Source: Euperipatoides rowelli
Lineage: Eukaryota > Onychophora > Udeonychophora > Euonychophora > Peripatopsidae
NCBI GenBank assembly: GCA_003024985.2
Contig: PXIH01S0002055.1
Length of the DNA: 13,064 bases
Direction: 5' to 3' (one strand)
Each line of letters begins with the position of its first letter. Position 1 is the stretch's first letter. The notes below the pieces were generated by a model, which saw only the letters and a list, made by a program, of their open reading frames with translations, made no database searches and was not told the origin of the DNA. Shown here one piece after another: positions 1 to 8,576 of this stretch. The position numbers were made by a program, and so were the translations under genes.

Positions 1-125
1 AATGTTTTTAATGAGTATTAATATTTGCTAATCTTCATTTTCGCGAATATATGACTGCCGTGAAACTCGCGAAAATATTACTCTCGCGAAAAAATCCATA
101 TATACAGTATTTCAATTGGTATACT
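1..125. repeat. CGCGAA-motif interspersed repeat fragment
   Basis: Three copies of CGCGAA occur at 42-47, 68-73 and 85-90, the last two each preceded by CT, in DNA that is otherwise AT-rich and CpG-poor. Such clustering is unlikely by chance. Repeats with spaced TCGCGAA/CTCGCGAAAA motifs are common, as I recall, in mollusc and other lophotrochozoan genomes. The fragment starts at or before the window edge, so its left boundary cannot be seen; the right boundary is placed loosely where the motif stops. There is no coding potential. The assignment to a repeat family is inference. Confidence 0.4.
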
Positions 126-485
126 TATAATGAAAAAAATAATCAATAAAAACAATGTTATAAAGGAAAATAATAATTTATGTTTGTAGGATCACAAGTG
201 TTTTATTGGGTCACATGAATGTGGTCAATGAATGATTGTAAAGTGTTTAAAAGCAATCAATGATTTTTTTTTATTTATGAAAGAGTGCGCTATAGCAGAC
301 CATCTGATAGAGGTAAGATTGTTTGAATGTTTAAAATCAAAATTTTTGGTAAACAAATTATTGTTAAATTGGATGGAAATTGAACATTATATTATCTTTA
401 AATATTGTTTTAATAGAAGAGCTAATATTAATTTAAGTTCATTATAAATTATTACAAGCTAAAATGACAGTTGGGTGGCAAACTC
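126..485. other. AT-rich sequence without recognisable gene
   Basis: I see no conserved protein motif, RNA gene or structured repeat here. A 71-codon open frame at 232-447 gives a low-complexity, Leu/Ile/Phe/Asn-rich peptide that resembles nothing I know and is expected by chance in DNA of this composition. Confidence 0.5.
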
Positions 486-729
486 ATTTTATTTACAGTC
501 CTAACAATCATTCTAACCCTAACCCTAACCCCAACTACATCATAAACCCACTTTTAACCAACTTTATGATAATCAAAAGGTGCAATAAACCTTGGTCGAC
601 CATGGCTAAAAAAGATAGCAGTCTATTATTTTATTTATACTTCCACCTTCATCCCAACCAGAACCCTAACACCAATTATGTATTAAACTCACTGGTCCCC
701 ACCCTCTGATAATCCAGATGTACAATAAA
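486..729. repeat. Two diverged tandem copies of a ~105 bp unit, with telomere-type TAACCC units
   Basis: Copy 1 (486-589) and copy 2 (628-729) align along nearly their whole length with an offset of 142 bp. Both start ATTTTATTTA, continue with a CCTAAC/CCCAACC-rich stretch, share AACCCTAAC and CCAA(C/T)TA, then a TAAAC(C)CAC-like block, TGATAATC, and end in CAATAAA. They are clearly related but diverged by substitutions and small indels. Copy 1 contains three perfect TAACCC hexamers at 514-531 (TTAGGG on the other strand); copy 2 keeps only one related AACCCTAAC. An 81-codon frame (464-709) runs through both copies and gives Asn/Pro-rich phrases that repeat only because the DNA does. I see no evidence that it is a gene. 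The spacer (590-627) contains the palindrome TGGTCGACCA. Confidence 0.6.
514..531. repeat. Three perfect TAACCC hexamers (interstitial telomere-type repeat)
   Basis: TAACCC is repeated three times without interruption, followed by a degenerate CCAAC. TTAGGG is the usual animal telomere unit, including molluscs. Three units are too few to call a telomere remnant with confidence. Because the hexamers lie inside a duplicated longer unit, local origin within that repeat is more likely than a chromosome-end fusion. Confidence 0.6.
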
Positions 730-1885
730 GATAATTTACACATTTTTTAAAATGAAAAAAAAAAAAAGACATAATGTGTTAAACATGCTTAGATGTTTTA
801 TTATGAAAATATCAAAAGTATCAATATGTCATTATATCTACAATATGGCAGATAAAGCTCTTGAGTACCCCTCCCCCAATATATTGTTCAGTAGTTGCCC
901 TTGGTAGTGGTGTGTTTATGTGATGTGTTGGAATAATAAGTAGAAAATGTGTATCATGATTGCTATATGATTAATGATTTCTTTATAATATTAATCAAAA
1001 CATTATAAATATCACAACATTTGGTCATAATAAATATAAATAATAAAATATCAATCAATATCGTTGATATGAAGTTTTCTGTAGATTCAAACTAGTTTTG
1101 AAAATCTAAAAAAAAATCCAAAACTTTTATTGCATTTAAATAATCCCCCCTTCCGTAATATATTGATTTATCATCTTCCACTCTTCAATAAGTTTTTTAT
1201 TTGTGCCACCCTAAAAAATATATTCAGGCAGCATTCTAAACCCATGAATACATAAAACTGTATATATAGTATATGAATTTATCTTCTCATGAGATATTAT
1301 TCAAATAATAATTGTAAATTTACTCTTTCTTGAAATATGACGTCTTAAATGTTTACTATTCTTGTTTTCCAGTGTCAAACAAATGACAAAAAAATGCTAA
1401 AATATTTTCAATTTAAAATATTCGACAATAAATTTCCAAAGTGATGACATTTCTTTCCAGAAATACAAACAAAAAGTTGTTAGTTTCTACTAATAATTTT
1501 GTCAGAAGTCCTTAAAAACTCTAAGAGTCATTTTCACTGTTTACTTTTTACACACGCACAACTGGAAATAAATAAATGGCAAAACATATTTTTGTTTGTT
1601 TGCTATGAAGTATGAATACTTTCCAAAAGAAATATTTTCTTTCTTTCTTTTTTTTTCTGAATAACAAAGAAATGTCAAATGATAATTTTTGCAAGGTGTT
1701 TGTTTGCTTTTGAAAATACAAATTACTTTGAGATACAAATTCCGTTAACAAAAGTTGCTTTTAGTTTTTTACCTAGCAATTAATTTTCAACAATTTGAAA
1801 ACATTTATTTTCTGTTTACATCTTCGATTATTTAAAGATGTATGAAATTAAACCTGAACATTTTAAAATTAAAATTAAATGTAGA
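730..1885. other. AT-rich intergenic stretch
   Basis: There are A and T homopolymer runs, for example near 752-768 and 1644-1657, and short low-complexity tracts. No protein motif is visible on either strand. Two overlapping minus-strand frames at 1541-1751 are Lys/Phe/Ser-rich low-complexity translations of T-rich DNA and are not credible genes. I see no RNA gene or terminal inverted repeat. Confidence 0.5.
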
Positions 1886-2040
1886 GTTTTTTTTTCTGGT
1901 CATGTTCTCAGGTTTTGGGAGAATGAAAAATCGACTTGGTTTAGCGAGTTTGGATTTATTCTGCTGACAGCAAATTTTAAGGAATACTCATATAGTGGGT
2001 AAGTGTTGTCTTTTTAGGATTTTCTCTATTAGCGGTTTCC

Positions 2041-2052
2041 AACTAGCTAGTT
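2041..2052. repeat. 12 bp perfect palindrome in LINE-A 5' region
   Basis: AACTAGCTAGTT is perfectly self-complementary. It lies in the non-coding 5' part of LINE-A, about 35 bases upstream of an ATG in a strong Kozak context (GCCACCATG). No function can be assigned; a chance origin is possible. Confidence 0.4.
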
Positions 2053-2272
2053 AGTATGTGGGTGGATATAGACGTTGTGGCCACCATGTTATTTCTCAGA
2101 GTGTTTTAAATAGTAATGAATTGGAAATGGAAGAGATGAAATTGAATAAAAATATTTTTTACTGGACTTCTCAGTATTGTTTCAGATTGGGACTGCAATT
2201 GTGATTATATCTGTGATAGATAATAATAGCTTACATATTCTTGATGTACAAATTTTAAGGCAGTAAATAACT

Positions 2273-3442
2273 TTGAAATTGATTAACAATGTTGTAGCTT
2301 TATATCAACTCAGTAATCAGGCGGCGTTCTACCTGATTGAGTTTTCACCCCCTTTGGAGGTGGCGAGTTTTCAAAATGTAGCATTGCAATTAGCTGGGTT
2401 TAAACCATATTATCTTCCTCAGAAGGAGCAGAACCGTATTTGCAAAATTGTGACTTATGGCAACGAATGTATCTATTTTGAAGGAATACCTTCCTCCACT
2501 TTTGGAGGCATGGTGAGTGTTTGATTCTTTTTTGCAAGGTTATTTGGAGAAGCCAAATGGTCACATATGTGCCACGGGCCAAATTTTTATCTTTTTTAAG
2601 CTGGAGCCTAATTTTACGATTTTGGATTTGCCTTCTTCTTTGAGAATTAATAACCTTCAGACTTATTTATATATTTCTGAAAGGCCGCACATTTGCTTTC
2701 ATTGTGAGAGCAACAAGCACTTAATCTCAGAGTGTCCCCTGAAATATTGTCTGAACTGTCATGGGTTGAGGGCCTGGCAGCATATGTGTAGAAGTTTGTA
2801 TTCTTCTAAGGCATTGTCTAACAAAAGAGACTGAAGGTGCAGGAGGATGCTAATCTTGATGATTATGCCCTTGTCCTGAATTTGGAGCAGGCAAAGGACA
2901 TAGTGGGTAGTGAGGATTCTTCCTTGAAGAGCCCCCCCCCCCCCCTTTTAGGTGAAGACATGGAGGATATGGTTTTTACGCTCCTGGATTTGGGTGGCCT
3001 GATAGGCAGGGTGACTTGACTGGTGATGAGGGCCCGGTTTCTCAGGATTTGACAGTGACATCTGGCCTGCCGGATGGCTTGTTTAATAGTGACTTGGGTG
3101 GATAGTGAGGGTAAGCAGCATATTCATATCAATAAAATTAAAACGAATCTTCAGAAGAAAAGTCTGAATGGTAATGTTCAAGGGACTTTAATTAAGGAGG
3201 TCAGTAGTAGGGAGACAAAATTAAGCATGAAACCGGTAAAAGTATATGCCTTAAGGAGCACCAGCCCCTTCCCCTTTCTGGGGGTTTCTCTGCAGGGGGC
3301 TGGGGCTTCATCTTTAGTGAATGATTTAGAGCAGGAATTACTTTGTAGTCATCATAGTGACCCGCCTGAGGGTCAGAAACTTATGGTTCAGGCCTGTGTT
3401 GGTGAAGTTAGTGATGGCGAGCAGGAAATTGGTGACAAATAA
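2273..3442 (+). pseudogene. LINE-A ORF1: gag-like nucleic-acid-binding protein with CCHC zinc knuckle, frame-broken
   Basis: ORF1 proteins of this group bind the element's RNA and form the ribonucleoprotein used for retrotransposition. The first part (2273-2524, frame 2) ends with CIYFEGIPSSTFGGM. The frame then shifts, and 2517-2834 (frame 3) carries LEKPNGHICATGQ and the zinc knuckle CFHCESNKHLISEC at 2694-2735, a perfect C-X2-C-X4-H-X4-C. A second, degenerate Cys/His cluster follows at 2748-2789 (C-X2-C-X7-H-X-C). After another shift, an acidic Asp/Glu/Ser-rich tail continues in frame 2 (2837-3019), frame 1 (about 3007-3106) and frame 2 again (to 3442). At least four frame changes are needed. 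A 14-C run at 2932-2945 encodes prolines. The first frame starts with a non-ATG codon, so the true start is not determined; ATG 2086-2088 (Kozak-like, frame closed by TAA at 2107) is a possible decayed candidate. Confidence 0.7.
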
Positions 3443-4060
3443 TATGGCAAATAATGTCTCCTTTGTATCAATGGTTTAATTAGATTGGTGAGAGAAATAG
3501 AGTACTGTATTATCTGGAGAGAAGGAATATATCCTTTGGTTATTTACAGGAGACTAAATTGGAAGCTTCAGTGGTTAACCCTTGGGGGAGATGGAGTTTC
3601 ACTTGTAGGGTGTTTTCAACGCATGCACAGAAATCATTTTAGCACCTAGACTTGTGGTCATGAATGTATCTATTTGTTCTTAGAGTTTATAGTTAATTAA
3701 TTTGTATAGCCAGCAGACTCCTAGTGTGCATGACTGTCTGTTTAGCAATATGTTGGAATTGATTAATAGATATACTTACCATACATGTGTCCTGGCTGGA
3801 GACTTTAATATTGTGAATTTTGCTGCATCAAGGTGGGGAAGAATTTTGGTAAAAGATAGGATCTGGTAGATATGGCTGAAATGCATGGTGTACCGTACAG
3901 AATTGTTCGACTCATTTTACTGCCACTGCCACTTCTCATATTGATTATACTTTTGTGTCACACTCTTTATTTCCTGGTTCTATGTTTTTAAATCAATATG
4001 TAAACTTTTCTGATCACTTGGTGATGTTTCTCACTTTTATCATGAGGGGAGTCCCCGGGA
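3443..4060 (+). pseudogene. LINE-A ORF2, N-terminal AP (APE-type) endonuclease domain, frame-broken
   Basis: This domain nicks target DNA so that reverse transcription can prime on the chromosome. The sequence shows the family's landmarks in order, but in different frames. SINGL-like residues lie near 3470. YLQETKL at 3541-3561 (frame 1) holds the catalytic Glu. LAGDFNIV at 3792-3815 (frame 3) holds the Asp/Asn pair. SHIDYTFVS around 3936-3962 and FSDHLVMFL around 4006-4032 (frame 1) include the SDH catalytic Asp-His. All of these residues are intact although the frame changes at least twice and stops occur, for example TAG after about 3640. This suggests that indels rather than substitutions did most of the damage. 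I give the start at the end of ORF1 because the initiator codon cannot be chosen. Confidence 0.75.
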
Positions 4061-4740
4061 ATGTGAAGGTGAAGCCAGGGATCTCTTTCTTCATATTGCA
4101 TCCGGCGTTGAATTTTATATGTTGATGGTGCCAATTCCTATTAATCCATCTTATTGGTTTGGTGATTGGTCTGGTTTTAAAAAGAAGATTAATCAGGTAT
4201 TTTTAGCTGTGAATAAAAGGTTTACTTAAAGTAGCAGACAGAGGATGATATTACTTCAGAGGGCAATTGAGTCTATGGTTGCTTTACCTGGGAAAAATAA
4301 TAGGTTGGTGGTGGAATGAAGAAGCAACTTCAGGCATTGGAGGAGAATCATCAGAAATTGATTAAGTACCTAAGGATAAGGGAAACGATTTTTAACAAGC
4401 AAGAATTCTCAAGTTTAATAACACCTCGGATTCTGTTCAAGTTAAAGTTGGATTTGAGAATCAAGCTCATAAAGGATGGAGGAAGAATTATTGTGCATCA
4501 TCAAATCGGTCAAGTTATGAACAATTTTTGTAGGTTGCAATTTATGGGCGACAGGGTCCTGTTGGCAGATGTGTCAGTTTATCAGGGGATTTTGCAGGTT
4601 GGTGATTAGCAGCTGGGTGATCTTGGGACCTACCATTTTGTACGCTGACCATTGTGTATTTTATTTTAAAAATGAATAAAAGATCACCTATGAGGGCCTA
4701 ACTTTATCAAAAAATTTAGTCATGCGTTTGCGCCAATTTT
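4061..4740 (+). pseudogene. LINE-A ORF2, linker between endonuclease and reverse transcriptase
   Basis: This stretch links the two enzymatic domains of ORF2. In frame 2 from 4316 to 4609 it reads KKQLQALEENHQKLIKY and further Lys/Arg/Leu-rich helical-looking sequence. A short frame just upstream reads RMILLQRAIESMVALPGK. This charged, helix-forming composition is usual for the region before the palm domain in L1/Tx1-type ORF2. No catalytic motif is expected here. Several stops and at least two frame changes are present. The assignment rests on position between the endonuclease and reverse transcriptase, not on a recognised domain. Confidence 0.55.
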
Positions 4741-5930
4741 TTATCATTTGTTTTCTTATTGTGCAGAGGATGTGAACTATGGTAATTTGTGTATTTTGTC
4801 TTATTTTGCCCATTTTGATAAGTTAGGGCTTGACGAGATGAGTAGAAATGTGCTGCCTTACATGACACAATTTATGAATATAAGGTCGATAAATGTCGAG
4901 AATGTGGATGTGAAGATATTTGCAGCAATTGTCAATGATAATATTTTCACTGTTTTAAGCCGATCATTTAATCAATTTCTATTTGCCTTTAGAGAAAGAT
5001 CAATACATACCCCTATAATGCTATTCACCAAACTTTGTTCTTTCTATGGTAAGAAGAAGGTGCTTCCTCCCATTGCTCTCTTCATTGATTTCAAAAATTT
5101 TGAGGGGTGCAATCACTAATCAAGTTGTATTAAGAGCAATATTGTAAACTACATTACCGGTACTTCAAAGTGGGCTACAGTAAAGATGGACAATCACTTT
5201 TTGCAGTTTTTCCCTATTTTAAGGGGTATAACACAGGGTTCCCCCCTTTGTGCTTCTCTGTTCACAATTTATTTGAACCTGTTGCTGAATATTCTGAATG
5301 ACAACTTGGAAGGTTTATATATTCCTTGTATTAGACCCCAATAAAATTTTTGGCTTATGCTGATGACTTATTGATTTTCTGTAAAGATAGGCAAGAAATG
5401 GAGATTGTGTTGGTGTTAGTGCAGGATTTTGTGATGGAGACTGGAACTCATATTAATCAGGACAAGAGTTTGGCGATTTTCTTTGTGGGTCATCGGCCAC
5501 TGCTGGTATTGGGGAAGGCTCCACCTAGAAAATAGTTGTGGATTCCATATCCATTTATTGGACCATGGCTGAGGCCATTGGTTCAAAGGGATATTACCCA
5601 GAAGTTTCAGAGGACCTGTGATGTGACCAAGGGGGTCTATTTGTCAATTATCCTGAGGATTAAATTGATAAATACAGTTTGTGTTCTGAAGCTTTTTTAT
5701 TATTTGCTGCATTTTGCTTTCACCAAGAAGTTTCTTAATTATCTTTGTTCTATTGCCACTAGGATCATTTGGAAAGGAAACTGGTGCTCACTTCAAAAAG
5801 GAGACTGTACCCTCATTTTTCGAAGGGTGGTTTGCTGGGGTTATTCAAGTTAATGCTATTTCACATTTTGATAAGTTTTGTAAGCAGATCGATTCTCCTC
5901 TTGTGGTTCCTCCTTCTTAATATGCCTCTG
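4741..5930 (+). pseudogene. LINE-A ORF2, reverse transcriptase domain, frame-broken
   Basis: The reverse transcriptase copies element RNA at the nicked target. Motif order is clear. RERSIHTPIMLF leads to motif A, ALFIDFKNFEGCNH, with catalytic Asp at 5087-5089 (frame 2); the second acidic position, usually AFD, is FE here. Motif B, RGITQGSPLCASLFTIYL, runs from 5222 (frame 2). Motif C, AYADDLLIF, has YADD at 5356-5367 (frame 1). THINQDKS near 5447-5470 fits the following N-x-x-K-S segment. The thumb-like part continues at 5536-5853 (frame 1) with RIKLINTVCVLKLFYYLLHF and RIIWKG. All three core Asp residues remain. Damage consists of stops (TAA at 5117-5119, TAA at 5341-5343, TAG at 5533-5535) and frame shifts. 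Confidence 0.85.
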
Positions 5931-6420
5931 CCAAAGTAGACTATGAAGTCGGTGAAATTTAAAGCATTGCAGACTAGGTTGAACTTTAATGATGATGATG
6001 ATGTACCAACTTGGGCTGTTACCCTGGTTTTGAAATATAGGGTTGTTGATCAATCATTCGATACCCCTTTAGAAAGTACTCCTCCACCTTTGGCTGGTCA
6101 TTATTTTATCTCTGTGTTGGTGGATTGCTTTGCTCCACCAAACCTGATTAACTTTGGTATAAAGCTGACATTTGAGGCCCTGCCTACTAAGCAGACTCAA
6201 TTTTAAGATTGATTCTGAATGCATCTTTTGCTGGGAGATTGAAGATACCAAGCATCTCCTTTTAAGATGTAAGTACTTTTTCCAGTGCAGGATGTAGATG
6301 TATAGAATGTTAAATATGGATTTATGTAAATATGGAGATATGCAGGATCTGTTTTTGTCTAATGCGAATGAGAGGATAAGGTTGATTATCATCAGCCTTT
6401 TGCTATTTGGAAAATGCATT
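5931..6420 (+). pseudogene. LINE-A ORF2, C-terminal region with CCHC zinc motif
   Basis: Frame 3 (5943-6206) reads through TRLNF..DDDVPTW and ends in INFGIKLTFEALPTKQTQF. The frame then shifts to frame 1, where CIFCWEIEDTKHLLLRC at 6220-6270 forms C-X2-C-X7-H-X4-C. A Cys/His cluster of this kind at the end of ORF2 is characteristic of L1 and Tx1 families and is thought to contact RNA. A further conserved-looking stretch, NANERIRLIIISLLLFGK, follows near 6361-6414. The end of the coding part is taken just before the 12-C run at 6450-6461. Minus-strand frames across this region (5856-6053 and 6069-6419) are shadows. Confidence 0.7.
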
Positions 6421-6684
6421 GTTTTTATCTGTTCCAGAATACAACACTGCCCCCCCCCCCCTTGACTTATTGCAAAAATGATATGACTTATTTGAGTTAT
6501 GCAATTTTTGATAGACTTTGGATTTAAGTCAAGGTACCTTTGGCAATTTTTCAGTGGGATGACTGTGTAATTTTTACATGTAGTTGGTAGTGGACAGTTG
6601 GGTTTGTGGGGTTTTATAATTCATTGATTTAGTATTGTGGTTTGTAATTATGGAAATAAAGCTGTGGTTATTTATAAAAAAAAA
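6421..6684 (+). terminator. LINE-A 3' untranslated region with polyadenylation signal and A tail
   Basis: This non-coding stretch includes a 12-C run (6450-6461) and a TG-rich part. It ends with the canonical signal AATAAA at 6655-6660, then GCTGTGGTTATTTAT and nine As at 6676-6684. A signal 15 bases before a short A tail is the expected 3' end of a retrotransposed L1-type copy, and it fixes the element's orientation and end. Confidence 0.75.
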
Positions 6685-8118
6685 TGTAGATTACATTTCT
6701 ATACAAAAAGGAGAGCTATAATGTACAGATATTAAAATGGACAGATGAAAATCTGCTCCTTCTTTAGTACTATAATGAATAATAACTAGCAAAGAAGACA
6801 CCCAAAAGCTACAAATAAATTTTAAAAACGTAACTCATGCTGATTCTGGAGTGAATGGGGCAGCACAGTTTGCTTAATGTTGGCCAATAACCTTTGGGGC
6901 TCCTTACCCTAAATTTTCAAAAATTTATTCCAAAGGAAGCAAAGTCATAGGGGACCAAAATAGCTTGTCAGATGTGCTTTAACAGGGCTTTCAAGTAAAT
7001 CGAACATCATTGTGCTAGGATGAGTGGTTGAGTAGGATTTGCAAACCTTACCAATACACAAATATATCTAATCTTTTTTTATGTAGTTAATGATGATGAT
7101 GATGATTGATGATGATGACAATGATGATAATAATAATAATATAAAGAAAAAGTAGAATAGAATAATTAAAATTAGAATAAGTAAAATAGAAATAATTAAA
7201 TTAATAAAATAAAAAGAAAATGGATTAATATGAAAGGCCTAAAATCCTCCTATGCATCAACACTCCAATGTTTATCGGCTAATGCTTAAAAAAATAATCC
7301 TACCAGCAGTTATATTGTGTACATCATTTTTCAAATTAAATGACTTTCTTTTTTTGTTTACTTCTTACAGATTAATAGATCTAGATTCAAATAGAAACTT
7401 ACTACAAGTTAATCAGAATACAAATTCTGCTCAATTTCTGGCTTCTTCATTGGTAACATTTCTCTGAGTTAGTATGCTTTACTTCAATAGACTTTTCAAT
7501 ATTGATGAAAAGAAGCTTATAATTCAAATGATGATATGCATCTAGTTACAGTAGGCTATTAGAAAAAAAATTAAAATTTTAAACAAATTAATTTTTTTTT
7601 TTTTTTTTAGATTTTGTTTAAACGAATTGTAGATAACAAAAATGTTTAATGATATCTCTCTCCAAAAAAGGAGGGTGGGAGATCTATACAAGTTTTTTTT
7701 TTTTTTTAAATAGGCTATATATTTTATTTAAACAAATAAAGAAAATTGTAAAGTAGTTAAAATTTAGAGCTTAATGAAATATTTATGTTACAAGGGATTT
7801 TGTTCAATTTCCTTATTAACAACAGTTTTTTTTATCTCTCTTGAAATTTCTTTGTAGGAAATAAATCATAATTTAACCTGTGTGGGGTAGAGGAAATTGT
7901 ACAATTTATTTTCTTTCTTTTAATGGATGTAATTTAAAAAAATCATGGGTAAAAAGGTGATTAATATGTGCTAAACAGTAAAACATGTGTTGGGGTGTTG
8001 ATTTTTAATTTGGAGAAAGATTAGGACCGATCAAAAAAAAATGTTAAAATATGACTAATGATTCAATTTTTTATTTATTCCTTAGGCATAAGGTGAGACA
8101 TCAAACTAATCTTACCCT
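6685..8118. other. AT-rich intergenic stretch with simple repeats
   Basis: No convincing gene is visible. A 71-codon frame at 7252-7467 gives no known motif. The stretch includes an imperfect GAT/AAT microsatellite (7090-7142), a purine-rich AAT/AAAT tract (about 7130-7215) and long T runs near 7592-7609 and 7694-7707. Positions 6840-7060 have a more balanced base composition and could be part of an unrecognised old repeat, but I cannot assign it. Confidence 0.5.
7090..7142. repeat. Imperfect (GAT)n passing into (AAT)n microsatellite
   Basis: The tract reads as TGATGATGAT-type units with one ATTG interruption and one GACAATG interruption, then turns into TAATAATAAT. It is a simple sequence repeat with no coding meaning. 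Confidence 0.85.
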
Positions 8119-8121
8119 TTA

Positions 8122-8139
8122 AGCCCCATTCACACGGGA
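8122..8139 (+). repeat. Left terminal inverted repeat of the MITE
   Basis: AGCCCCATTCACACGGGA matches the right end perfectly over 18 bp. The match breaks at the next inward base (T8140 against G9240), after which the similarity is patchy: AATTTTACTCT at 8144-8154 is again complementary to AGAGTAAAATT at 9205-9215. Confidence 0.9.
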
Positions 8140-8140
8140 T

Positions 8141-8173
8141 TAAAATTTTACTCTACTCTAGAGTAAAATTTTA
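8141..8173. repeat. 14 bp-stem palindrome next to the left MITE end
   Basis: TAAAATTTTACTCT (8141-8154) and AGAGTAAAATTTTA (8160-8173) are exact reverse complements around a 5-base centre (ACTCT). Such a subterminal hairpin is common in MITEs and may be a transposase-binding or replication-slippage product (inference). A second small hairpin, AAAAAG/CTTTTT, follows at 8181-8195. Confidence 0.9.
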
Positions 8174-8338
8174 CCAGAGTAAAAAGTACCTTTTTAGTTG
8201 CGTTCACACGTGGACTTTTCTTTTCNCAAGGGTGTCAGGGAAATGACATTTTTTTATGATGATCTGTGAAGTCGTTTTTAACGAGACTGCGCAATATTAT
8301 TTTATAGTCAATAAAATAATATTTCAAAATGAATCTTT

Positions 8339-8360
8339 CTCTCTCTCTCTCTTTTTTTTT
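8339..8360. repeat. (CT)n microsatellite followed by a T run inside the MITE
   Basis: Seven CT units (8339-8352) are followed directly by a run of Ts. It is a simple repeat with no other meaning visible. Confidence 0.85.
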
Positions 8361-8523
8361 TGTTAAATTAAAAAAAAATAGCTTTATTTCCCTTTGTTTA
8401 TTCAAAATGTATCTGATTTTTTTAAATTATCAAATTATCCCTATTACGTATATGTTTTAAAAGTGATTATATTATTATAATCCAAGAAATGTAAAATTAA
8501 AAAAAAAAATTGTTTTTCTGTCA

Positions 8524-8524
<1 letters not shown>

Positions 8525-8576
<52 letters not shown>
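8525..8576. repeat. (ATT)17 perfect microsatellite inside the MITE
   Basis: ATT is repeated without interruption for 52 bases. Its perfection against the more degenerate surroundings suggests recent expansion and probable length polymorphism between individuals. Confidence 0.95.

Larger units (their letters stand above)
1886..6684 (+). mobile_element. LINE-A: nearly full-length, decayed non-LTR retrotransposon of L1/Tx1 type
   Basis: The order of parts is a 5' untranslated stretch, ORF1 with a CCHC knuckle (2273-3442), ORF2 with AP endonuclease (about 3443-4060), a linker, reverse transcriptase (about 4740-5850), a C-terminal CCHC motif (6220-6270), a 3' untranslated region, AATAAA (6655-6660) and a nine-base A run (6676-6684). 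The ~4.8 kb length is close to a complete element. A two-ORF layout with a gag-like zinc-knuckle ORF1, an endonuclease with LQETKL, and a C-X2-C-X7-H-X4-C tail on ORF2 is typical of the L1/Tx1 group. Frame changes and stops show it is a fossil. The 5' boundary is uncertain: it rests on a possible short target duplication (TGTAGA preceded by As, near 1877-1885 and 6682-6690) that is partly confounded by the A tail. Confidence 0.8.

Noticed and set aside
590-612. Start of a known cephalopod-type repeat (TTGGTCGACC)
   Set aside because: Only about ten bases agree with what I remember of that repeat, and the following sequence diverges at once.
464-709. 81-codon Asn/Pro-rich open frame that looks like a repeat protein
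   Set aside because: The peptide repeat follows from the duplicated, TAACCC-bearing DNA unit. There is no signal peptide, no known domain and no support for transcription.
1541-1751. Two overlapping minus-strand open frames rich in Lys and Phe
   Set aside because: They are translations of T-rich low-complexity DNA, and their overlap in two frames argues against coding function.
5856-6419. Minus-strand open frames of 65 and 116 codons
   Set aside because: They lie antisense to the well-supported C-terminal part of LINE-A ORF2 and contain no motif of their own.
7252-7467. 71-codon open frame with a TTTTTGTTTACTTCTTACAG stretch that resembles a splice acceptor
   Set aside because: No recognisable protein motif, no matching donor or neighbouring exon, and such pyrimidine-AG strings are frequent in T-rich DNA.
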